Source of the DNA: Adiantum capillus-veneris
Taxonomy: Eukaryota; Streptophyta; Polypodiopsida; Polypodiales; Pteridaceae
Direction: 5' to 3'
Assembly (NCBI GenBank): GCA_014529385.2
Contig: CM043947.1
Coordinates: 103,873,311 to 103,937,310, forward strand
Length of the DNA: 64,000 nt
The stretch's first letter is position 1, and the number at the start of each line of letters is the position of its first letter. The notes under the pieces are model-generated. The model was given only the letters and a program-made list of their open reading frames with translations. It searched no databases and was not told the DNA's origin. Both the position numbers and the translations under genes were made by a program. This document shows, in pieces, positions 54,123 through 64,000 of the stretch.

Positions 54123-55113
54123 TGTTAGCAGCAAGCTAACCCATGTAACATTTTTCGGGAGCTTTATTGTAAGAACACTTATCCTCTTGATAAATCCGGA
54201 ATATTGTAACTCCTATTTGCCAATAGGATATTGTAATCTATGAGTTGGAGCTGTAAGCTTCCAGATTGTATCAATTTATCCTTAGCTAGAGCTCCCAAAA
54301 GCTTAGTTTTTGAGCAAAGAAACCTTGGCTAAGGTATAAAAGCCAATTTTGTAAAATTCATTCTAAGGTTTTGGATAATAAATTTTGAGCAAAGAAACCT
54401 TGGCTAAGGTATAAAAGCCAATTTTGTAAAGTCAATTCTAAGTTTTTAGATAAGAAATACACAGCATGAGCTAACAGTGCTCACTCCTCTCCTTCTCATG
54501 CTTCCATCCTGCTTGTCGGTTGTCACATTGCAGTGCTGTCTGTTGCGGTGCAACCACAGGTAAGAACTCTACGCATTGATGTAAACATATTATGGTAAAT
54601 TATAGCTTTTGGCGTCGCCAACCCGCAACCTAATTTCATCATAAGTAGGAATTGAAGCTAGGAAATCACAAATTAAGCATAGGTGGGGTATTGGGGAATC
54701 ATTGCTAAGCATTTAGATGCATTTGGAGTCAGAAACAACTAGGTGAAAATCTCACTACTATTAATAATTGCATGTTTTGGACTTCGTCAAAAGTGAAATT
54801 TGATACCATAGCATGTGTGCTTAGGTCTTATATACTTGTCCTAGAAGTTTCGTAACATTCGGATGTCGTTTGATGTTGTAACAGTCATGTTTTTTTTTTG
54901 ATTAGTGACTAGATTTTGATTACTTAGGTCATTTGAGTGCAACTGGGGTTAGATGCAAGTTTTCTGTTGTTTTCCAAGAGTTTGACACCCTCTTGTACTC
55001 TATGTGCACTAGTCGAGTCAGCTTCATCCCATGGATTGACAATTATGTTCGTGGTTCTGGCTATGTCTGCACAATAAGATAAGAGTGAGGTTAGGAAACC
55101 CATCCATACACAA
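54123..55113 (+). repeat. 3' LTR of element A
   Basis: TGTTAGCAGCAAGCTAAC to about CCATACACA. It is homologous to both LTRs of B in reverse orientation, including ATAAGATAAGAGTGAGGTTA. Homology fades over the last 20 bp, so the right border is approximate. There is no partner 5' LTR. Confidence 0.82.
54307..54456 (+). repeat. 75-bp tandem duplication carrying the TATA box
   Basis: TGAGCAAAGAAACCTTGGCT recurs exactly 75 bp apart. Each unit contains GGTATAAAAGCC (TATA at 54335 and 54410). The B LTRs have one copy. Confidence 0.9.
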
Positions 55114-56019
55114 TCAAACCTTCTCTCAAGATGAGGAAATCCCTTAGATCTATTACAATAGATCTCCTTATAGATGAGCTCCTATCGTATACCCCCCATT
55201 GAACGAGCACAGGTGCACACACTATGAGTAAACCCTATCATATAAGGTGTCTAAGCAATAGAGAGTGGAATCAATAGAGAGAGGAAGAGAGATTGATGGA
55301 AAAATCTGAGAGGTAGAGAGAACCCTAATGGTTGAAACATGTTAGAGAGAGGAGAGAGAAAATTGTACACAATCTAGAAAGAGAAAATCCAAGAGACAGA
55401 GAGAGTAGCCCAAAATGCCAATAGCTCTACATTGAACACATGCCAAAAAGTGCAAGGAAGGCTACACATATAGGAAAATCTCAAATTCTCCTTGCCTACT
55501 ACAAAGCCCATGATCCCATAAAATAGGCAAACCTTAGATTTTTGCTACGTACTACAATTCCCATGATCCCATAAAATGGCCTAAAATTGTTTTTAAATGT
55601 GTAAACCCATTGAAAGTGTCCTATGATAGATACTTAGTAGCACACTAGTAGAACATTTAACAGACTCTAACCATAAGAAACCCTAGGAGCAGGGTCCCAC
55701 CTCATGTTTCCCTACAACACCATGGAATGCACTACTAAGAAAAGGTACGTCTACCTCAAATATGGTCAGGCGCAGCCACAACACATCCCTCACCACCTAA
55801 TTAGCTCCTCCTAGGAGGTATTGAAGGCACCATCGATGGCTGAACTCTAGCAAAGATAACCCATACTCTGAGAAAGCAACCAAATGATCTTAACATCTAA
55901 GGACCCTCTTTTAGTATTCACAATTAGATTGAGATATTTCATAGGGATTCATGGTGATAACGAGCCTAAGTTTCCATAATATGATTGAAAGCTCTTGGAG
56001 TAGGATTCAATAGTGTCGT
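55114..56019. other. Flank right of element A
   Basis: Purine-rich (GAGAGAG) and otherwise unremarkable. No gene or element motif is seen. Confidence 0.4.
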
Positions 56020-56069
56020 GAAAATGGTGAGGTGTTGTGTTTTTGCTTAACTAATTGTACCTCTAGGAC

Positions 56070-56128
<59 letters not shown>

Positions 56129-56146
56129 TGTGTGTGTTTGTGTGTG

Positions 56147-56194
<48 letters not shown>

Positions 56195-56335
56195 GTGTGT
56201 GTTGTGTGTGTGTGTGTGTGTGTTTGCAAATGGTGAGGTGTGGTGTTTTTTCTTAATTAATTGTACCTCTAGGACTTCATGTGTGTGTGTGTGTGTGTGG
56301 GTGTGTATGTCTGTGTGCACGCATGCATGTGTTGG
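56020..56335. repeat. Duplicated (GT)n microsatellite block
   Basis: AATGGTGAGGTGT..., then TAATTGTACCTCTAGGACTT and (GT)n, occurs twice, starting near 56022 and 56227. The first GT tract (56072-56224) has TTGTG interruptions. The Cys-Val and Thr-His open frames here are repeat artefacts. Confidence 0.92.
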
Positions 56336-58857
56336 GGGAGAGGGAGGTTCATTCATCCCTAAGTAGGGTTCAATTGGTGGAGGATAGGCCATCAAGCAAA
56401 TCTATCCCCCAGCAATAATGATGTAATCATTATTCTATAGTTCAAGACTAAAAGATATTTACTACATTTTTCTTGGAACTCCTTGTTTGTCAAAACCAAA
56501 AGGTCATACTTAAGGAAATTTTCAAGTGTGAAAAGGGGGTCTGATATTCACAGTATCAAGTATTTCTAATATCAAGTGGTCTGCATGAGACTAGAGTTTG
56601 GTACGATGAAGTAAACTTTCCTATATCAACATGGTTTTGTTGGTATGTAATGTGATTCTTCACAAATCATACCAATATCCTAAAACAACATTTCACTACT
56701 ACCATATAAACAAGTTTTTAACAATTTTGAAAGGATTGTTTCAATTTATAGGGTGTGATACCCATACCTTGATGAATACCCTTGGTTAGCGTCCATATAA
56801 ACACGAGATAAGGAAAATCCTCTTCTGAGCAAGAAATATCTTATATTTGGTCTCTCAAGATACCATTGTGGGACATCAAAACCAGCTATAACCTAGTATA
56901 GGGATAGGTTTTAATCAAAGCTCTCCATATCATAGAGTTTCATAGTACAAAAATATATTACCCAAATTTAATTATCTCTACAATTTCTTGTACTAATAAA
57001 ACCAAAACTCTTAGAATTATATTGCCCATATCTTGATAGAAATTGCTTGTTTAAATTCAAGGTAAATTAGAGTAATAAAATTTATATACTTTAAAAAAAA
57101 TAACAATAGAAAAGTATGCAACAAATTGGCAAATGTGTAATGTACCCACCTTCTTATCCACTAAGCCATTTTTAAAAAGGAGTCCCAATTCCAAAAAAAT
57201 TGGATGTCTAGGTGTCATAAGACCTCAGGGCCACTAGTACCTGACTTCATTGAGACTTGACAAGGGGCACAAAGGGATTGTTTGTAATAGGCCAAGGTGA
57301 TCTAGTCAAGGACTATCTTGAGAGGTTTGAGTGAGCCTTGAACATGTCAAATCATCCATCACTAGGGTTTCCAAGTCAGCTCTTAGATTTGAGACATATG
57401 CAAACCACAAGAAATATTGCAACATTATCGACAATAGATCTAAGAGAAAACAAAGATACATACCACTCATACAACTCCATGTCTCAAGGTTTGGATCATG
57501 TATCTTTGATGAGTGGTTCTCCGACTCATTGGGAGCTATATCAACCACTAAATTTACCAATTCAAATGTGTGTGTCTGGAGGCTTGAGAGTAGAATTTGA
57601 TGAGTACCTAGGGGAAAAACATCCTCTGATCAAAAAATCCAACATGGGATTCTTCATCTATGAATTCATGAGAGTCTCGATGGATTATGTTTATATGGAC
57701 CTATACAAATTCAAAAATAGGGATCATCATAATTTCTATTAGTTTGTGAATCCCAATACTAGAGAGTTTTGATGGTAGATAAGTGTGGATGAGAGTACAA
57801 ACATGTTGATCCAATTGAGATGGAAAGTGATACATAAATGGATACTTTGCTTGATATTTGATCCATATATGCAGCTGACTATGATCATACTAGGGATATT
57901 TGAAACCAATCCACAATGATTTGAGGAACAAAACATCCGAAGAGAAGGACTTGATGAGTCTTGAGGACATACACATATATTACCAAACTTACAAGACATA
58001 CACACTAAGCTGCATTATACATTAAACGTTACATATATTATATTTCTTTAATAAGCGTATAGTTTTTTTTCCATAATAAAACAACCTTATAATAGGGAGA
58101 TACGTCATTGAAATCGGTTTGCCAAATTTTTTCTCTACACTCTGATCGAAATGTTCTTTTATCAAAGTTTTTTTCAATCAAAAGTTTTGTGGTATACAGC
58201 ACGCCACTGGGGTGCTTTCCCAACCATTTTCAAAAAGACAAATATCGTTTGAGTTTTGAAAAGTGATTCTCTCTCTCTCTTTTAATTAAAATATCAAAAA
58301 AAGCAGTAATGAAAAAAGCATAATTTAGGTTAGATGTAAAATTTGGTTGTTAATTTTACATTTGAATTTTGCAATCAATGATAAGTTGTAGTAGAATATA
58401 GATTTTTATGTTTTATTTTTTATTTTCATTTCAATTTTTAAAATAATTTTAAAAAATAAGCAAGCTCGCTCTTTTCTTGTTCTGATTTTCTCACACTTAA
58501 AGAGGAGAAGTTTATGATTTCCAAGTCGTCTATATACTCACAAATGAAGATGTTGGAGTATATACTCACAAATGAAGATGGATACGTATTATAAATGAAT
58601 TGATATTCTTTGTGCTAGAGTAAATGTATTTAGTCGCACTTGAGATAATCATTTGTTTCACTTTTATTTCAAATGTTATTGCTTATTTATCACTCATAAG
58701 TATTTATCACTTTGCATGTGAACAATAGTTAGATCTTTAATTTTCTTAACAGTCTTGAATTATGAATTTCATTTTAGATTTCACTTCCATCAAGCAGTAT
58801 GCAAGGATAATACTTTTAATGTAAAGATTGTATGTTATAAATTTTTCTTGAGAGACT
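56336..58857. other. Intergenic DNA, no gene supported
   Basis: The longest open frame is 57338-57742 (+, 134 codons, MNMSNHPSLGFPSQ...). It has competing frames on both strands, no recognised motif and no promoter signal that I can defend. The rest is AT-rich. Confidence 0.4.
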
Positions 58858-58925
58858 CACTACAACAAATCAATGCATTACCAACACCAGGTTACCGATA
58901 TTGTTGGTAGAAGTTGGTATATTCA
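58858..58925 (+). mobile_element. CACTA-type transposon terminus
   Basis: CACTACAACAAAT is nearly the terminal sequence of Tam1-like CACTA elements. It is preceded by ACT (possible 3-bp duplication). Subterminal inverted motifs follow, TTACCAACA and TGTTGGTAG. The opposite end (ATTTGTTGTAGTG) was not found in the window, so the element is truncated or extends beyond it. Confidence 0.55.
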
Positions 58926-59340
58926 TTTTAAAACTAGAGGAAGACTCGAATTTTTAATTAAAAATCAAATTTTCAAATACCAATGCATATTGATGCTCAT
59001 TGCGATGCACATATAGACAGGTATATCAGCACTCATTCTAATGCCTATCCCAACACCCTACTATAAAATAGAACCCACGGGTTCATTTTTTCATTTTTCT
59101 ATTCTCCTCCATAATTGCAGATTTGTTGTATTGGACTTCACCCACCCTTGTATTTCCACTGACACACCCTCTTGGAGAAAAAAGGTATTCTTTTTTTGGG
59201 TTTATGTTAGAGTGAGTATGTATTTATATGTGTGCATAAAAATGTGTTTGTTTGTGTTTTTTTGCAGGTTTTCTTCAATTCTAAAGGCTCTTTGTACTCA
59301 TCTTGTTCAAATGTGAGTGCTCTTTCTTTTTTTTCCTTGG

Positions 59341-59443
59341 ACACACACGCGTACGCGCGCACACACACATAATTGCACACACATAAACATAAACACACAA
59401 ATAAATACACACACATAAATATACACACTACATGCACACACAT
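59341..59443. repeat. (AC)n-rich microsatellite, interrupted
   Basis: Runs of ACACAC with GCGC and TAAATA interruptions. Confidence 0.85.
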
Positions 59444-59789
59444 ATTTTCAAATAGAATGTTATAATTAATAGTACATGTTTCAATGAAGTTCTTTATTTT
59501 TTTATTTTGACATAAATTCCACCATAAACAAATAAATTGAATTTTTAAACCTAAATATTCAAAAAAATTCTTGGACAGTTTTTGTTTAGATTCATTTATA
59601 CTTAATTATTTTATATTTAGGTAATTTTATTTTAAGTTTAAGTGCTAGTTTTAAGTTATGTTAGCCGTAGGACAAACTTCTATGTTGAATATTTATGGTC
59701 ACCAAATGCAAAGCGGTTGTAAATGTTAGTGTTAGGATGCTTTAGGTTAGAGATATAGTTTTAGGTTATCCTGTAAGGATTTAGCCATC

Positions 59790-60660
59790 TCAGTCTGTTA
59801 AGCACTTTTCACTTAGGATTTGTCATCTATTTCAATCGGCTGGAGCTAGTCGCTTGGGATTAGCGGCTTACAATTTCAGCTCTCCTTAGTTTAGTTGTTT
59901 CAACCGGCTTAGATCTAGCCACTTAGGGTTAGTGTCTTATAGTCTAGCTATTAAGAGTTGGGTATATAAATCCGATTAAGGTTGGCCGCTCTAAATTGGC
60001 TTATGGATGCATCAGTTTGGATGTTCCAGTTTGTTAAGGGCTAGCCACTTAGGGTTAGCGGGTTTGTGTTTGGTGGTTAACAATTGGTCGTGTTTGTTTG
60101 CTTAGGGTTTTTCATGTAAACTCGTTTAGTTTTGGCTGCTCTAAATTTGGCTAGGGTGGTATTTGGCCATTTCAAGCCCCTTAGGACTAGCTGTTTAGGG
60201 GAAATAGCTTTTGGTTTGGTCTCTAGGAGTTGGTATTGTAAAGGAAGTGGCCGTGTAAAGACACTTGAGGTTGGCCACTCTAAACCGGCTTAGGATCACA
60301 TTAGTTTGTTGACCATTTCAATCTGCTTAAGGCTAACCACTTGGAGTTAGCTGGACATTTCAATTCTCTTAGAGCTAACTACTTGGAGCTGGCCAATCTA
60401 AACCGGCTTAGGATCATATTGATTTTTCATTTTAATCCGCTTAGGGCTAGTTGCTTATGGCTTGGTCATTAGAGTTGTCTATGTGTAAATTTGCTTACTG
60501 GCCATGTAAAGGTGCTTAAGGTTGGCTACTCTCAATTGGCTTGTGGCTGCATTGGTTTGGCTATTTCAATTTGTTATTAGTTGTCCATTTCAATCAACTT
60601 AGAGCTAGCTAACTACTTAGAATCGGTGGCTTATGTTTTGGCCGCTAGGAGTCGAAGGTT
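59790..60660. repeat. Diverged tandem array, ~117-150-bp units
   Basis: A segment like GGTTGGCCACTCTAAACCGG recurs near 59981, 60131, 60269, 60386 and 60520. Each copy is followed by CATTTCAATCNGCTTA and GGCTAGCCACTTAGGGTTAG-type pieces. The TTAGGG-like bits are part of the unit and are not telomeric repeats. Confidence 0.75.
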
Positions 60661-60715
60661 AGAGTGTTAGGGCTAGAGTATTAGAGTGTTGGCATTTTCC
60701 CACTACATGCATTTT

Positions 60716-61078
60716 CATGTAGATGTGGGTGAAGAAAAAGGCCAACCATTAGGGCCACTTCCTAGGCAAAGATAAAAAACCAAAGAAGGTGTTGTTAATA
60801 GATGTATTTGGTGTGATAGTACAGACCATATAAGAAGGGATTGTGATAGTTTTAGTGATTCTTTGACAAAATATGTTGTCTTTTTTAAGAATGGTAAACT
60901 CCACTTAAGAGAGACATGTCTATCCTTGAGAAGTAACTTTGGAAAGGGGGGAATGAAAACCTTAGTTGAAGATATGGAAACTAACCATGCCACGTCTTCA
61001 ATTGAGGCAGCTACTTATGGAGTAAACATTGAGCATCTTAGTGATGAAGAGGTGAGTGACCATCATGGTTGAGTTTCG
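60716..61078 (+). pseudogene. Retroelement gag end with zinc knuckle
   Basis: CIWCDSTDHIRRDC (CCHC knuckle) near 60805-60845 is followed by YVVFFKNGKLHLRETCLSLR and FGKGGMKTLVED. It leads toward the protease fragment downstream. There is a stop near 60770 and another at 61070. It is a Ty3-like retroelement fragment, which I associate with families seen in mosses and fungi (recollection, not checked). Confidence 0.55.
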
Positions 61079-61087
61079 CAAGATGTC

Positions 61088-62184
61088 ATGCAATTAGCTA
61101 AAAAGGGAAATCTTACAAGAGATTTTCTACATAAAGCAGGTGATTGTATACATCTAGAAGCAGAGTGGAGAGATCCAGTGGATTCAATGTCTATGCATGC
61201 ATACATTACAAATTGCCAAATCCATGAAGCCATTGTAGAAGAAAAGCATAGGCGTGAAATTGGTGATGAAGGTCCTTCAAAAAGAGCTACAAGAAGTGGA
61301 GGCAAGAATGATGCAGCACCTTTGCAAGCACCACCAACACAGGAGGCACCTTCACCAAAAGTGACCATGAAAGAATCTACATTAGGAAAGAAAAAGGAGC
61401 CAACAAAAGGTAAGCCAAAAGGACCAGCTTACAAACTACAATCTGACATTGATCTTGCTACAGACTTAAAGAAAATTCTAGAGGAGAGGATTTGGAATAG
61501 CAATGTTGAGTTTACTTTGGGGGAGGTGCTTGGCATAGCCAAGTGTGAATTCCATGAAGGAATGATCAACATCATCAAGAGAAAGAAGCAAACACTTGGA
61601 GAGTCTAATCGCTCACAAGCTGAAGGTGATACTGTGAAGACACAAGGAGCACATGTGCGTGCTAAAGAAGGTGATGGAGCTATGGTGGGATGCTACCAGT
61701 CTTCTTGGAGTGTAAGGCATGTGAAACTTTTTGATGATGGGGAAGAGTCTCAAAGTATTCCTAGGAGCCACTATTCTAGAAGCCAGTGGGCACGGGCTAT
61801 TACAGAGACATTGATCGAGGTAGGTGACATTGAAGAACCATTTGTTTCCTTAATTGACCATGGTTTTGAAATAAATATAATGTTAAAAAGTATTTACAAG
61901 AAATGAAAATGGCCAATGGACACAGAAGATTGGAAGGTCAAAGTGACAAACAATTTATCAGGTGAATTGTATGCAGTATGTCCAAGTGTAAAGGTGACAA
62001 TAGGTGATGTAAAGGTTGAGCAAAACTTCTTTATATAGGACACATCTTCATATCATCTTATCCTTGGACAACCCTACATTGTGGGAGTTCAAATGGAAAC
62101 AAAGGTAATGAATGATGGCTCAACTTATGTTAGGTACAAAGCAAAGATGGTAATCGTGTTGCTCAATTTCTCACAGTTTGTGTA
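61088..62184 (+). pseudogene. Retroelement linker and DHG-type protease fragment
   Basis: A 272-codon open frame starts MQLAKKGNLTRDFLHKAGDC, passes a Lys/Pro/Thr-rich segment, and ends in VSLIDHGFEINIMLKSIYKK. This is a retropepsin-like active site with DHG in place of D(S/T)G. After a TGA the sequence continues KWPMDTEDWKVKVTNNLSGE, GDVKVEQNFFI and YHLILGQPYI, the second signature. TAG near 62037 and other stops occur. No RT follows, so the element is incomplete. Confidence 0.6.
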
Positions 62185-62327
62185 AACCATGAAAGAAATC
62201 GTGACAACCTCAGAGATCATCATCTACCAAAGGTGATCAAAGAGTTTCATGACCATACGAAAATGATGGATTTTAGAAAAGTACCATTGTAAAGTGGGAT
62301 TGCAGCGGTACAAAAAGAAAAAGGGTC

Positions 62328-62627
62328 TTGCCTGATCCAAAAATAAGTGAAACTTTCTCAACAAGCTCCTTGGTAACAAGGAATGGATTAGTATGTTTTA
62401 CAAACCTTGAAGATTTGAAGAAGAGATGTGAGAGGCAATATGTACATAATGTACAAATAGGCATGAAAGAGAGTGGGTTGCTAGAGTCTACTAAAAATGT
62501 ATTGTGTTTGTGTGAGCAAGTTTCTTTTGTAGATACTATGGGTGAGCTTGATGCTATAATGGAGTCTAGTTTGCATCTTGAAAATGAAGTTGTGGAAGTA
62601 TTCTCTATGGAAATGTATCAAGTCTAA
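62328..62627 (+). pseudogene. Unrecognised 99-codon frame after the protease fragment
   Basis: An open frame ending EVVEVFSMEMYQV. No motif is recognised. Its place suggests the linker before RT of the same element, but no RT is seen. It could equally be chance. Confidence 0.3.
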
Positions 62628-62718
62628 GCGTCAATAGCTCCGTCTCTTTAACTTGAGACAAAAAGCATTCTCATTATCATCTCACACCCTAGCTAGATCC
62701 TATATCTAGTGTAACTTT

Positions 62719-62719
<1 letters not shown>

Positions 62720-62791
<72 letters not shown>
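62720..62791. repeat. (AT)n microsatellite
   Basis: About 36 uninterrupted AT units. Confidence 0.97.
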
Positions 62792-62796
<5 letters not shown>

Positions 62797-62799
62797 TCT

Positions 62800-63280
62800 A
62801 TGTATTTTTTATATATTTCGTTTTAATAGCTACTAGGAAAGAATCAAATCCTAGTGGGATACTAGCTTGCACTATTTTCAAAGATACACCTATTTTAATG
62901 CATTATTGCAAGGATGATTACAAAACTTTGTCAAGGAGAAATGTCATGCTTTCATATTGCATGAGGTGTACATTGGAATCAAATGAAAGTCTATGCTAAG
63001 GGGACCACACGAATGCTTTTGATGCCAGACATGTACCCTATTTTGATGATATTTTAACATAAGGTTCCACTCTAAATTGGAAAAAGTATATAAAATGAGG
63101 GTCGTAGATTATGAGCTAAATTGTCTGCCCCTATTTGTACTTTTTTATTTGGAGCCATGTTAAGGAGATATGATCAAAATGGTGGACCCCAATCTATCCA
63201 CATCATACAGGGACAGTCCATTTTAAACTTTGTGAGTTCATGCTCACACTAGCTCTTCTCTTTCCTATGTAACCCTTGGG
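62800..63280. other. No gene seen
   Basis: AT-rich DNA between the (AT)n tract and a TATA-like site; no open frame or element motif is recognised. Confidence 0.4.
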
Positions 63281-63290
63281 GATTTCCTTC

Positions 63291-63304
63291 ACCTATAAAA
63301 GGGG
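63291..63304 (+). promoter_or_regulatory. TATA-box-like site
   Basis: ACCTATAAAAGGGG is a good plant TATA context. About 525 bp downstream, a 38-codon frame starts at 63815 (MNNPHEYPVLSWQDRKLLNK) and ends in TGA near 63927. This may be the U3/R part of an LTR or a host promoter cut by the window end. Confidence 0.35.
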
Positions 63305-64000
63305 ACCTCTTTTTCCTTGAAAACCATTCATGAGGGAGTGGGAGGATTGGTGCCAACTTGTACTTAGCCATAAACATAAGCGTTAGCCTATACTTGCTCC
63401 TAGAGGAAACCTAGCCAATCTTGTAAGCTATCCTTGGAAGATCAATTCTAATCAAAGAAGTTCTTTGATGCATCAATCAAGGCCTGAAGTATTCCCTCTT
63501 TTTCTCTCTCCATCGATGGTGAATAACTCTCGAAGAGTCTGTCTAGTAAGATGTGTTTTACTTTGATATTTTGTTGGTTTCTTTTTCATCTCTAATCCAA
63601 CATATATACATCTAACCTCATCTCCCTAACCATATTTATTTCTCTCACTCTTAGAAAGTCATTTTCTCTATAAATTCTAGGTTCTCCTTGCCGCAGAGAT
63701 ATCTCTCCCCGTAGTATCCTTATTGCCTACGGGCAAGAATAGGGCTTGGGAGGGAAATTCTCTTCTCTTCTCTTCTCTCATATCTACATTTTGCACATAC
63801 TAGATTTATCCTAGATGAATAATCCACATGAATACCCTGTGCTTTCCTGGCAAGACCGCAAACTTCTCAACAAATTGCTATACTATGGACTCGTTGGGTT
63901 ACATGCTTTGCAAGCATGGTTTTTTGGTTGATCACTTTCCCATTTATTGTAAGAATATGGAATTTCTAAGCCTTTGAGCACACTTATTGGGCAATAGTTG

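Larger units (their letters stand above)
40425..55113 (+). mobile_element. Element A, 3' segment, interrupted by element D
   Basis: Continuation of element A beyond the B insertion: unmatched DNA (40430-40900), spacer with three palindromes, 3' ORF split at 44105/53024 by element D, purine tract and 3' LTR. Gene order and sequence match the 3' half of B. Confidence 0.85.

Noticed and set aside
56047-56395. Long open frames of alternating Cys-Val or Thr-His on both strands
   Set aside because: They are translations of the (GT)n/(CA)n tract.
57306-57742. Overlapping frames of 84-134 codons on both strands
   Set aside because: There is no family motif, the frames compete and no promoter or splice context is visible; not supported as a gene.
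59790-60660. Interstitial telomeric repeats
   Set aside because: The TTAGGG-like pieces are isolated parts of a longer repeat unit, not tandem TTTAGGG.

Overview
This is a gene-poor stretch of a land-plant nuclear genome made almost entirely of nested transposable elements. The evidence is plant-type: Ty3/gypsy elements of the chromovirus, Tat-like and Athila-like kinds, a degenerate Ty1/copia element, primer sites complementary to plant initiator tRNA-Met and tRNA-Asp, a CACTA-type terminus, small MITE-like insertions and (GA)n, (GT)n and (AT)n microsatellites. I see no host protein gene, rRNA, tRNA or CRISPR array that I can defend. The species cannot be read from the sequence. Deep nesting suggests a large, repeat-rich genome, and a DHG-type protease fragment at the right end weakly suggests a non-angiosperm.

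Layout. 1-2314: AT-rich DNA with a (GA)n tract, a 111-bp tandem duplication and a copia gag scrap. 2315-11886: a chromovirus (Tekay/Del-like) on the minus strand, with long LTRs and a chromodomain. Its gag start codon appears to lie on a small exon inside the LTR. 11892-13395: an LTR-like block. 13565-16283: a broken copia pol on the plus strand, split by a MITE-like insertion. 16284-22870 plus 40425-55113: element A, a 5'-truncated plus-strand member of an unusual large gypsy family. Element B (22871-40424, minus strand, same family, 17.55 kb, perfect 5-bp target duplication GGAAG) is inserted in it. Element D (44106-53023, plus strand, Tat-like with two RNase H domains, LTRs about 1% different by eye) is inserted in the 3' ORF of A. 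55114-64000: microsatellites, a CACTA-type end, a diverged tandem array, a gag/protease fragment and a TATA-bearing segment.

The most interesting system is the A/B family. It has an Athila-like tRNA-Asp primer site and gag-protease-RT-RNase H-integrase order, plus four additions seen in both copies or in both spacers: a second retropepsin-like domain after integrase; two successive HHCC zinc-binding modules; a 3' ORF of about 1,170 codons, with a long coiled coil, behind a conserved splice-acceptor-like site; and spacers built from roughly 285-bp units each carrying a 22-bp palindrome. Element D adds a second novelty: its leader carries two pairs of tandemly duplicated small ORFs ahead of gag.

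All retroelement coding regions carry stops or frameshifts. D is the least damaged, with three in-frame stops in one long frame. All assignments come from motif reading by eye; no alignment or search was run.
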